A DNA stretch of 64,000 nucleotides, taken from NCBI GenBank assembly GCA_029844215.1, contig CM056736.1, positions 52,947,562-53,011,561 of the forward strand, in the 5' to 3' direction. This document shows, in pieces, positions 12,655 to 22,349 of the stretch. The stretch comes from Przewalskia tangutica. Its lineage: Eukaryota > Streptophyta > Magnoliopsida > Solanales > Solanaceae. The stretch's first letter is position 1. Each line of letters opens with the position of its first letter. The notes beneath the pieces were generated by a model. The model worked only from the letters and a program-made list of their open reading frames with translations, was not told where the DNA came from and searched no databases. Position numbers and translations under genes: made by a program.

Positions 12655-13071
12655 AAAAAGGACATGGTGTGACCACCAACAAAAATAAAAGGACCAAAAA
12701 GGTCATGTTTTAGGCAAATGACCATAAATAACCCTTAGGCCCAAAATAAAGATAAATTTAGAAAAATCCTACATTCTCACTTTCTCCTTTATTTCTTTCC
12801 CCGCTTTACTAGACGTTGCACACTTCTCCGGCAAACTCCAACGCCCGGAGAACTGACGCCGCCAAATCTCTGGGGACGAATCTCCGGTAAAATCTTACGC
12901 CGATGAATCTCCGACAAAGAATTTTATATCATTTTTCAACTCTTTGGTTTCAAATCTTCTGCTTTCTAAATCATTACTGAAAACATTAAATTCTGGTGAA
13001 AATCTCAAACATGGTTGCTTTTTGGTAATCAAGATTATGATTTCAGTCTCTAATTTTTTGTTTTAGTGGGA
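12655..13071 (+). promoter_or_regulatory. Upstream region and 5' UTR of proteasome beta gene
   Basis: Sequence here is low-copy in style and unlike the LTRs around it. 12780-12900 is C/T-rich and leader-like ('cactttctcctttatttctt'). A likely 5'-UTR intron runs from a donor near 12887 ('ccg|gtaaaatc') to an acceptor 'ttgttttag' near 13066, five bases before the ATG. A TATA-like 'ccataaataac' lies near 12722. Splice sites and TATA are read by eye and not confirmed. Confidence 0.4.
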
Positions 13072-13149
13072 ATGACATATAAGGCAACAATAAATGATCC
13101 TGCAAAGAGTGGGTTTAGCTTTGATTTGTACAGAAGGAATGAGATGTTG
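13072..13149 (+). CDS. 20S proteasome subunit beta type-2/7 (PBB), first coding exon only
   Basis: The 26 codons from ATG 13072 end in the segment 'PAKSGFSFDLYRRNEML', the N-terminal propeptide signature of plant proteasome beta subunits of the PBB group (usual pattern P-P/A-K-G/S-G-F-S-F-D-L-C-x-R-N-D/E-M-L). PBB is the trypsin-like catalytic subunit of the 20S core; its catalytic threonine lies further on, in exons not in this window. After TTG the frame meets GTGATC, a good splice donor, and reads into a stop 15 bases later, so exon 1 probably ends at 13149. Tyrosine replaces the usual cysteine in 'FDLC'. The next exon, if any, would lie beyond the Tat element that starts at 13287, outside the window. 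It could be an intact gene with a huge intron or a severed relic. Confidence 0.65.
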
Positions 13150-13286
13150 GTGATCTACTGTTGTTAGGTGTTTGGTGATGGAGTTTGTTTCAGTTCTGGT
13201 TAAGTTTGTGGAATGGTTATTTAATGATGTTTGTATATCCTCCCTTATGTTTGGGACACCGAGGATTCTATTTTCTTCTTGGTATC
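13150..13286 (+). other. Start of presumed intron 1 of the proteasome gene
   Basis: T/G-rich sequence beginning with the donor GTGATC and without a reading frame. It is cut at 13287 by the Tat LTR. The pentamer gtatc (13282-13286) is the expected left target-site duplication of the Tat element; its partner lies beyond 64000. Confidence 0.5.
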
Positions 13287-13949
13287 TGTTAACACTAAAA
13301 AACTAATTCAAGTGTTTAGCCGAATTCACTGACAGCCGAACTATTCAGGAGCCGAATTTACTCCTAGCCCTCGATGATAAAGAAATTCATCAGCTACTAA
13401 GGCATCTTAGCCGAAGTCATTGGTTAGAGGCACGACCGGGACCTACTCAGATGTAGGCGCCTCGATGACCAAGTTAAAAGGGTTTCCAGGCCCCCAAAAG
13501 TGGTAACGACCAACAACAGCTAAATGGAAGGGCCATTATCCAAGAAAGAAAAGTAGAAGGCAAGAAAATTGGCATCACCTCCCCCGTGATCGGCCCATTG
13601 GACTTAGTGTAGTAATTATGGATGACATGGGGGCACATTTTGTATAGTTTCTTCTTTTTTTGTACTATAAATACTCATTCTTTGTACATATTACGGACAC
13701 ACAATAAATCAAACAAATCAAAATTTTATATATCTTTACTTTATCATTTACTGTACTCAGTTGTATTCATATTTCTTACCTATTAGTTTACTAATATCAT
13801 CGTTCTAACGCTTTCTGGAGTAGGTGGGGAACCATTACTGGAAATTAGAGTTCCGTTTCCAGCTCGAATCGCTTAAGTTAAGGAATTAATTTGTCTCCCG
13901 ATTCGATCAGCCGATACAACGGTAGAAGGAAGAATTCGAGGCGAGAACA
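13287..13949 (+). repeat. Tat 5' LTR
   Basis: It starts 'tgttaacactaaaaaac' and ends 'gcgagaaca' just before the PBS, 663 bp. The 3' LTR at 44554-44965 matches its first part ('ggagccgaatttactcctag', 'gtactataaatactcatt'). A TATA-like 'actataaatactc' lies near 13664. The right boundary is inferred from the TG...CA rule and PBS spacing because the 3' LTR is truncated. Confidence 0.8.
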
Positions 13950-13953
13950 AATT

Positions 13954-13971
13954 TGGCACACCCGATGGGAC
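13954..13971 (+). other. Tat primer-binding site
   Basis: 'tggcacacccgatggga' begins with the TGG that pairs with a tRNA 3' CCA, four bases after the LTR. This 'ttggcacaccc' form is common in Tat elements. I did not identify the exact tRNA. Confidence 0.6.
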
Positions 13972-15079
13972 CATAGGTGAATTAATAGCAAAGTTTGATT
14001 CTCCAGGTCAGGATCATTCTTGGTGTATGTGTCTAAGGTCCAATAAGAAAATGAACCTCGAGTCCAGTCCATATCCTAAACAAAATCCTCCCAGAAGGAA
14101 CAACGAATCAATAACCTTCTCGAGTATGTCGACATCGGTTGATACCACTACACTTCTTCCATGAACCTATGCGGTGGAAGACTCTGGTCAATCTGAAGGT
14201 CCAACCATAATTACCATGTCTTTCATTAGAAAACAGATTGCATTAGGGATCCATGACATTATGTACCAAGTTTTTAAACAATTGGCTGACATTGTGAAGC
14301 AAATGGTACATAATAGGTTCAGCAAGCGAGGGATATGGAAACCAACCGAATGCACCTAGGAGAATGTTCGGCTAGTTCTATCATCCTTCTGACGAGCGGT
14401 GTTATTCAGCATGAGACTGTGACTTCCGGTGTTGTTCCTCAGCCGCATGTACATCAGCCAGTGCCTACTTAGGTGCAGCCGATAGCACACCTAGGAATAC
14501 AAGCCCAATCGCCTGGCAACCAGCACACTATATGGTCGTCGCCGAATATTGGGGGCAGAGTTTGCCACCTGACCAAATGAGTCTACAGTATGGGCAGATC
14601 AATATGGCCCAGAGACCAGTTCAGGCTCACTTTGGATTGTCGTCCGTTATGCCGTACGTTTCCACAAATGGTCCTACGATGTAAGCGAATAATGTTGGCC
14701 AGCCGAATTGGTATTCAATGGCCCCTGACTATGACTTAGCTCAGCTATGTAGTGACGTTGTTTACAGTAGGTTACCATTCTAGCAGTCATTGCTAGTACC
14801 CAATCCATACCTTCCAAGAAGCGTAAACTTTCTAAGAACGGTCGACGTCCGATGAGAGCAGGCATGGAACACTCTTCCACCTTATCCTCAGGCTCATCAG
14901 CCGTTCTAAGATCTCAGGTTGCGGGCTTTGGTGGCCATTTCCAACAGCAACAATGGGGCATCACCCCACCTATTGGTAATGGACATCAGATTACCTATAA
15001 CCTTCAAAACCCTGTCCAACAAGGTACAGAATAGAGGCTGCCAGTGCAAAACGCCTACCAGTCGAATCTAGTTGAGTAC
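13972..15079 (+). other. Tat leader and pre-gag region
   Basis: A 1.1-kb stretch between PBS and the recognisable gag capsid part. Short reading frames (14174-14359, 14852-15034) carry Q/P-rich text as in the low-complexity N-terminal part of Tat gag, broken by stops. No separate gene is supported. Confidence 0.45.
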
Positions 15080-15371
15080 CACAAGTTGCAGTTATTCCCT
15101 CTCTCTCTAATGGGAATAACCTTAGCATGGTACTCCTATTTGGCTCCTGATTCCGGGCAAAGCTGGACCGACATAGAGCGTTGTTTTCATGATATGTTCT
15201 ATTGGCCCCAACCTTAGGTTATCATGACTGATCTAACGAATCTCAAGCAAAAGATCGATGAATCAACTGTCAATTTTATCGAGAGGTTCAGAAAGAAGGT
15301 TGGAAAATGCACCGTACACTTCTGCGAATCTGAGTGTGCCCACATGATAATCAACAACATGCCTCCTCAGT
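15080..15371 (+). pseudogene. Tat gag, N-terminal part (split by T1)
   Basis: The frame reads 'ITLAWYSYLAPDSGQSWTDI' then, after an in-frame TAG near 15215, 'MTDLTNLKQKIDESTVNFIE'. This is the capsid part of Tat gag (family pattern: A-x-x-W-Y...L..I..W.d....F...F, then L..LKQ...ESv..fi.RfR). The reading is cut at 'NMPPQL' by T1 and resumes in phase at 27197 with 'KEKLVAQSFSDL', which shows that T1 landed inside the gag ORF. Confidence 0.75.
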
Positions 15372-15888
15372 TGTTACACCCCGTAGTTCCAGGGTATGTA
15401 TGTGAGGACGTACGTACAAGAATACGACATTAAGATTGGAAGGGAAGAAAGATTTGATTTTCTGACGGAACATTTTCCGGAGTTTGTGAAGGAAAAAGGT
15501 TCGAAAATGGGAATTGGATCCCCAGATTTGGTATTTGGAATTCTTGGAATATTAGAGAATTATGGAATTTTATTTCCGGATTTGGTCACGTGGGGCCCAC
15601 GGGGAAAAATTTACGGTTTTGTGGGGCCCACATTGTTTTCGAGATTTTGGCCATTATGGTTGTTTTCGGGAGATGAAATATTTTGGATGAGTAGGAGGGC
15701 GACATGTGTCACCCCCATGTGGCCATGTTGGCCGAAATCTTGTGGACAATTGGCCCTTGGCCGAAATGGTTAGCCAAGTGGCAAGCCACTTGTCCCAAGC
15801 TTTTGTGTAGACATGTGGATGGTGGGACCCACACACACTTGTCCCCAAATCTCACCACACACTTTCTATGATCCTAGCCTTTGATTTC

Positions 15889-15900
15889 CCTATAAATACC
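15889..15900 (+). promoter_or_regulatory. TATA box of T1 5' LTR
   Basis: 'cctataaatacc' lies about 520 bp into the LTR and is followed by short-leader sequence of the type found after LTR transcription starts. The same box is present on the minus strand in the 18727-22156 solo LTR (21748-21760) and in T4 (53345-53356, 60596-60607). It is missing from the T1 3' LTR because of a deletion. Confidence 0.6.
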
Positions 15901-17704
15901 CCCCCTGATGCAAGACTTCTTCATCCCACACTTAGAGATTTCCAAGGTAAAATACTCCTTCCCCTTTGATAGTATTCTCGGCAATAGCCCCTCCCCTTGA
16001 CCAAAAGTTGTCCAAAAATCCTTAAACTTTTAAGTGTTCTTCCTTAAGGTGTTAGGAAGATTGTGAACCAAGTGTTAGACAAGATTTCACAACCCTAGAC
16101 TTAAATGTACCCCCTTGGCCGAAAGTTGGTAGTTTTGGAACCTAAGTGTTCTTCACTTTTTGGAGTTGGATCTTGAAGAGAAGTTGGTTAGGAACTTCTA
16201 AGGGTTGCTTGGAGTGGATTGGAACGTAAGGAAGTGGAGCTAAGATTCCTAAGGATCGACTTTTAATCATTGGAAAATTTTGGGCTTATCGAGGTAATGA
16301 TCTTTGTCCTTCTATTGTAATTGGAGATTACATGTTGTAGTAGTTTATAATTAAGTATATGATATGTGGATAGAAGGTTGAAAAGAAATGGACTGTTTAG
16401 TATATTGTGGGGCAGAATTTTACACGTCCAGTTAGGCGTGTAATCCCCTCTGAGTTGTTGTATTATTGCGCCTTAAATGTGGCATGTTGGCTATTGATAT
16501 CGGGGCTTGAAAAAGGTGGAACCGTAAGTAGATACAGGGGAAGTGCTCCCCAATTTTCCGTAGGATAAGGAACCTTATACTTAGAAATGTTCTACGAAAA
16601 GATCTAGACGTTGATAGACGTGTTTGGTTGTTATAGGTGGATATTCTACGCACGGCATACTCGACTTGGCTAGTGGATTAAGCCGATGAGGTATGTGATT
16701 CTTCATATTCTCTTGAGCATGATTATTTGTGAAATATATAGTGCGGTAGACGCACGTGTGTTAAAGGAGTTGGATTTCCTTTTTGTGTCCTTGACTTGTT
16801 AAGTGACTTGATATGAAATGTTAAGAACTTGAATTGTGTTAAAAAGTTGTGAAACCTCATTCGTGAGTAATGGGTACTTGGTCTTTAAAAGAATAAAGTT
16901 ATCTTGATTTCGGAAAAGTGAGTAGTTGTTCTTGGTTGGTTTAAAATGTAAAGTGTTATAACAGCTTTATGGGAAGTTAGTTATAACGACTTTATGAAAA
17001 CGAAAGAATGGTTTTATCATTTGATTTAAAACGGTAACTTGATATTTTTAAGAAGTAATGAGGCTTAAACTATTTTGAAAAGTATATTATTACTTGACCT
17101 TTTAAAGGAGAAGTGTTTTGTTTAAAAGGAAGGCATGATATTGTCTTGATTTGGTTTTGAAAGCTAAACGACTTGATTTTGAAAGATAAGAGACTTGACT
17201 TATAAACGACTTGATTTCGGAAAAGGAGAAGTAACTTGATTTAAAAGTATGGGTTACTTGTTTTGAAAAGAGTGAGTTACTTGGGTTTTTAAAAGTATAC
17301 TTGATTTTAAAGGCCTTGTAAAGATTTTCTGAAGGTGTAGTAATTTGGTTTGAAAAGAAAACGTGCTTTGATACTACGAGTATTAGTATCGTGTGGCTTT
17401 TACGTAAAAAAAGGTCTTTCTGAAAGAATGAAAGTATGTAGTATTTTGGGGTTAAAACCCGGATTTTTGGCATAAAATGAAAGTACCTTGAGTGTGAGTA
17501 ACTTGTCTATGTTTGCTTGTGATAGCCTTGTTGTGCAAGTATTGTATCCTTATGCTACCGCTTCTCTCGATGGAGGGTCGGTCATGTTGTTCTTGGTCAT
17601 TTTGGACATACTGACTCAATGGATGGTCCATGGGTATGCGGCCATGATGAGGGTTCGTTCCCTATTGATAGTGTTATTCCATGGACTATCTCTCCATGAG
17701 GTTT

Positions 17705-18060
17705 ATTGATGCAGGGTGGATCTGGTAGCTAGCCTCCGCATTTGCCTTGGCCATTCTTGATGCAGTCGATTCGTAGTTGGCTTTCGTACTTGCCCGGTCA
17801 GTGTTAGGACGAAGTCTCATGATGCAGGGTGGATCTGGTAGTTGGCTATCGTACTTGCCCCGGTCAGCGACGTGATGCAGGGTGGATCTGGTAGTAGCTT
17901 TCGTACTTGCCCCGGTCAGCTTCGTGATACAGTTATATAGTATTGTTGGTACGGTAGGTTCTGGTAGCTGGCTTTCGTACTTGCCCCGGTCAGTTGATGA
18001 TGCAAGGTGGATCTGGTAGCTATGTCTTCGTACTTTCCCCGTACGGTTCTTATGCAGGTG
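17705..18060. repeat. ~57-bp tandem array in T1 5' LTR
   Basis: About six units of 'gatgcagggtggatctggta' plus 'ctttcgtacttgccccggtc'. The homologous array in the 3' LTR is 26155-26490, where several CCCCGGTCAG ends are written CGATCGG. It sits at the same LTR position as the unrelated arrays of family B. Confidence 0.85.
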
Positions 18061-18726
18061 GGACCTGGTGTCCTTTTGTACTCCTTGGTGTTGTTATATC
18101 ATAGACTGCCGGCAGTGAGGAGGAATTCCACGGGCATGATTGATATTGTGGGCGTGAGACCCATGGTTATATTTGAGTGATGACTTGAGGGCATGAGTCC
18201 CTGACTTGACATGACTGCTTATATATTGTGTATTGTAGTTTGGTCATCATATATGTCTCCTGTTTTATATAGACTGTTATGATTTCATTATAGTATTTCA
18301 GTTTCACATACTTGGTACCTGTCGTCTTGACCTCGCCGGTGCGTTCATGCCGCAGGTAGAGGTACACCAGTTGTTGATCCTCGCTCATAGGATCACAGTT
18401 CTGCATTTGGGAAGCTCCGTTTCTCCGGAGGCTTATCTTTTGGTATAATTCCCTGAGATTGTAGGTCCTTGTACATTCAGGGGTATGGTGGGGCCCTGTC
18501 CCGTCGTAGTTGTTATAAAAACTCTTAGTGGTCTGTAGTACTATTGTGAGTTGGGCTTGTAAAGGATGTAACTGTTCAGGTTTATATATATATGCAGAAA
18601 GGTGACCGTTTTGGTCAGCCTGTTTCTTATTTCATATTGTTTCATGTCTATAAGTTTTTATTTCTGCTGATTTTCTCTGATGTATTATCACTAGGGTGCC
18701 CGGGGTAAGACACCACTCGTGGGCCC

Positions 18727-21700
18727 TGTCACGACCCGAACCCGGGCCCGTGACTGGTGCCTTACCCCGGGCACCCAAGTAGACATACATCAGAGTAATC
18801 AGCGGAATATAAAACAAGACATGAAATATGAAACAGTTATCTGAGAAAAGTTGCCTTTCGGCATATATATATAAAAACTTAAATCCGAACAGTTACATCC
18901 CTTTTACAACTCTGCCCACAACAGTACTACAAACCTCTAAGAATGATATGACAACAATGGCGGGACAGGGCCCCGCCATACCCCTGAATGTAAGTACCTA
19001 CAACGACAGAGGATTATACCACTGATAAGCCTCCAGAGAAACGGAGCTTCCCAAACGCTGGCGTGACCTATGGCGAGGATCAACAATCTGATGTACCTAC
19101 TACGGCATGACGCAGCCGAAGGAGTTCAAGATAACAGTACCAAGTATGTGAAACTGAAAATAATGTAAATGAAATCATAGTAGTCTATATAAGCATGAGA
19201 CATATATGATAACCAAACTACCGTTCACAATAAATAGCGATATGTCAAGTCGTGACTCACGCCTCAAAGTCATCACTCAAATAGAACTATGGGTCTCACG
19301 CCCACAACATCAATCCTGCCCGTGGCATACCTTCCTCACTGCCGGCCGTCTATGATATAAAAGCACCAAGGAATACACATGAACACCGTGTCCCACTGTC
19401 ATAATAAAACCGTGCGGGGTAAGTCTGAAGGCATAGCCGACTACTAAAACCTACGATCGGCAAGGTCATAAATCAGATCATGAGATCTGTCTAGACCGCC
19501 ACATGATCGGCCGCCACTCGCCGCGATATCTAATGTGCGCGTCTAGTCCCGAACTTCCGCAGACTCGCATAGGCCACTCACATAGGCCCGCATGAGGTAT
19601 TCCCGCATCGAGGTAGCTACTCCGGCATCGCCCCGACTCGCGATCTGCATGGCCACATAGACCGCATGACCACAAAGGCCGCACACTAACCTGGAACTCT
19701 CGTAGCTCCGCATAGGTCCCCTGGACCCGCATGAGGTATCCTCGAATCATAGTCACACAGACTGCCTGAGTATTACCCCGCATAGGAGGGCAGCTTAACC
19801 CCCGATATCATGTCAAAAGGTGAGTGATATAGTACTAACATAACAGTTTATCGTTAAACAACATAAGCACAACAAGGAAAACCCCTTTACACAAACATCA
19901 CAAGATACTAACACACGTAGCATCCTAACATGTTTACTTATCAAATCAACAAGAAAGTATTACAAGACTATCATAAACCAACACAATCAAGTTATTCACA
20001 CAAGGTACTTTCTACTTTATGTTAACAAGTTCGGGTTTTTATCCCCAATGTACTTCATACATTAACTCTTTAAAAGATATGTTTCTTTCACAAAAGTCAC
20101 ACAATACCCGTAGTATAAAAATAGAGTGACTATCTTTTTTAAGTAATCCAAAACACTTCCCTTGGTAAAATCAAGTAACAACATTATTTTCCAAACGTTC
20201 AAGTTTGCCTAATTTCAAATGCTCAAGTTTCTCATTTTCGAAAGGTTTCGTAGTTTATAGTTTTAATCACTTAATGATATAATTCTCCTTTAAAACAATT
20301 TGAGAAACATATGCCTTATATGTGAGTAGGTTATTCTTGTTTATAACAATCTTATTAAAGCAGCCATGATCTAGGAAATGTAATATCATTTTGTCTCATC
20401 TTAGCTTCTATGCAGATGGAGGTTTCTACTGGTTTTAATAATACTTAATTAGTCAATACATTTCCCTTTATTAACGCTGCAGTGGTTTGTTCGATACTTA
20501 TTCTGATTTCCGAAATCAGTAAAACATTATTCCTTTTAAAAACCAAGTACTCATTACTCACGAATGAGGTTTCACACTTTTTAACAAAATTCATATTAAT
20601 AAATGAGTCAAGTCTCTTATCTTTTAAGATCAAGTCTCTTATCTTTTAAACCATTCTTTTTACCTCTCTTAAGTCGTTATACCTAACTTCCCATAAAGCT
20701 AGTATAACTCTTAAGCTTTTAAAACCAAGTGTTACTCTTCTTTCAAAAAGGTTTCTTAATTCTTTTGAAATACTTCAGATTCTTATTATTTAGACTCAAG
20801 TCAAAAGACATCGCAGTAAAACCACGTTCAGTTAACACACGTACGTCTACCGTACTATATATATATACTTTTAAAATATCATGCTCAATAGGATAGGAAG
20901 AATCACATACCTCGCGACGATTTATCGACTATTAGCAAATAGCTCCAAAGTACTGTAATCCTGCTAGCCTTTTCCACCCTTCGAGTAGAATACGCTACTC
21001 GCAGTACTTCAACCTATAACGGTTATACAAGTCTATCAATGTCTAGACTACTCGGTAGAATAAATCTAGATACAAGATTCTACGGAAAATTGGGCAGCAC
21101 TTCCCTACCCGTCAAACTACACAAGTCTACTGTAAATACAGTCCTATGTAAGTACAATTTAATCTTCTTCTTTAATATCCTTCTGATGTGATTTCAGTTC
21201 AATTCTCTTCTCTTATACCATCCTTCTATATCTTATACTCATTTCTATACTACTACAGTATGCAATTTCCAATTCTGATAGAACAAGAGTATTTACCTCG
21301 GTAAGCCCAAAATTATCCAAGTTTTAATGTCGATCCTGAGCAACGTTTAGCTCCTACTCTGGGCGTTCCAACCCGCTCCAAACAACCCTTAGAAGTTCTA
21401 CGCAACTTCTTCTTAATACTTCAACCGACTATGAAGATTTTCCTTAGGGTTTCGTTTTTGTGACTGTAGGGAAGTATAATAGTATTTCTGGGGTTTTAGT
21501 ATAGGGGTAACCTTGGAATACTACAAGGTATTTGGGCCAAGGTATTTTGGAATAGCAACAACACTTGGAGAATACTTTCTACCAAGGGGGGGTATTTACG
21601 AGAACAACTCTCAAGGTAGGGGGGGGGTTTCGGCCAAGGCTTTCTCAAAGGGGGGAGGGGTGCTCTTGGACGAGAGCAACAAGAAGATGGGAGGGATTTT

Positions 21701-22156
21701 CAAGACTTAGAAAATGTTTTAGGGATGAAGAAGTCTTCAACTCAAGGGGGGTATTTATAGGGAAAGCAATGGTCAAGATTAAGCCAAGTGGTGGGCAAGT
21801 GTAGGGTGAGGATTTGGGCAAGTGTACCTTATCCATCTACCACACAAATATCACAAATATCCTACCAACCCTTGACCCACAAATCGTGCAAGAAGACGCC
21901 CACAATGCCGTCCACTTTGAGGGTGACACATGTCACCCTCCCGTTGGTCCAAAATATTTCATCTCTCGGAAAAATCCGCAAAAAATATAAATGACATAGC
22001 CGTAATTTTCCCTTCGCAAGTTTTGTAAAACGTTTCGTCGAAAAGCGATTCTTTTCGGTAGTTGTGAACAAAAAATTTCGTCCCTAATGCCAACTTAAGA
22101 CTTAAACTTTGTACGTACGCCCTCACGTACATACTTTGGAAATACGGGGTATAACA
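18727..22156 (-). mobile_element. Solo LTR of family A inside T1 5' LTR
   Basis: A 3430-bp lone LTR in minus orientation. It begins on the plus strand with 'tgtcacgacccgaaccc' and ends 'acggggtataaca', flanked by a perfect duplication ggccc (18722-18726, 22157-22161). It landed 17 bp from the end of the T1 LTR and opposes it, so the two related LTRs form a long inverted repeat centred near 18727. It has the minus-strand TATA (21748-21760), a G-rich tract (21586-21660) and the conserved 'ctacggaaaattgggcagc' module (21081). Reading frames at 19478-19783, 21513-21836 and others are shadows. Confidence 0.92.
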
Positions 22157-22182
22157 GGCCCGAGGTCGGATCGTGACAAAAG

Positions 22183-22194
22183 TGGTATCAGAGC
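22183..22194 (+). other. T1 primer-binding site (initiator tRNA-Met)
   Basis: 'tggtatcagagc' is the standard plant PBS complementary to the 3' end of initiator tRNA-Met and lies four bases after the LTR end at 22178. Confidence 0.95.
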
Positions 22195-22240
22195 AGTTAG
22201 TCATCGGAAAGTGTCTACAGACCGTATCTAGCAGAGTCTT

Positions 22241-22274
22241 GATTATCGGCGTGTTGTGCACCACACCTATAATC
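22241..22274 (+). other. Leader stem-loop with palindromic loop GTGCAC (T1)
   Basis: The arms 'gattatcggcgtg' and 'cacacctataatc' pair as 6 bp, a mismatch, then 5 of 6 bp, closing the 8-nt loop 'ttgtgcac' whose last six bases are self-complementary. It starts 46 nt after the PBS. The equivalent hairpin is in T2 (38442-38475), T3 (50615-50648, minus) and T4 (58485-58518, minus). The role (RNA dimerisation or packaging) is inferred by analogy to retroviral leaders. Confidence 0.6.
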
Positions 22275-22349
22275 AGGAGGCTGCAGGATATTTAGGATTG
22301 GTTTCTATTCTTCTCACTCTGAGATCGTGCCTTAGAGCTGTGTAATAAG

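Larger units (their letters stand above)
15372..18726 (+). repeat. T1 5' LTR, main part
   Basis: With the last 17 bp at 22162-22178 this LTR is about 3.37 kb. Its U3 contains paired 'gtggggcccac' blocks and a G-box (15585-15635). A TATA box 'cctataaatacc' is at 15889-15900, and leader-like sequence with the intact 'cacttagagatttccaagg' follows. Further on are the hairpin 'ttacacgtcc...ggcgtgtaa' (about 16418-16443), paired 'gttataac' motifs (about 16957-17000), a tandem array (17705-18060) and the conserved U5-side block 'gtgggcgtgagacccat' (18148-18166). Reading frames inside it, such as 17102-17473 minus, are shadows repeated in the 3' LTR. Confidence 0.85.

Noticed and set aside
17102..17473. 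123-codon minus-strand reading frame, repeated at 25548-25919
   Set aside because: The pair exists because both are LTR copies. The translation is K/S/F-rich, runs antisense to the LTR and lacks any domain signal.
21586..21660. G-rich tract in the 18727-22156 solo LTR as a functional quadruplex
   Set aside because: Several G-runs are seen, but the homologous place in T4 (53165-53245, 60420-60510) has different and shorter runs, so conservation is weak. Left as a note only.
18727..22156. Reverse-oriented LTR read as evidence of an inversion of the T1 LTR
   Set aside because: The ggccc target-site duplication and complete LTR termini show an independent insertion rather than an inversion.
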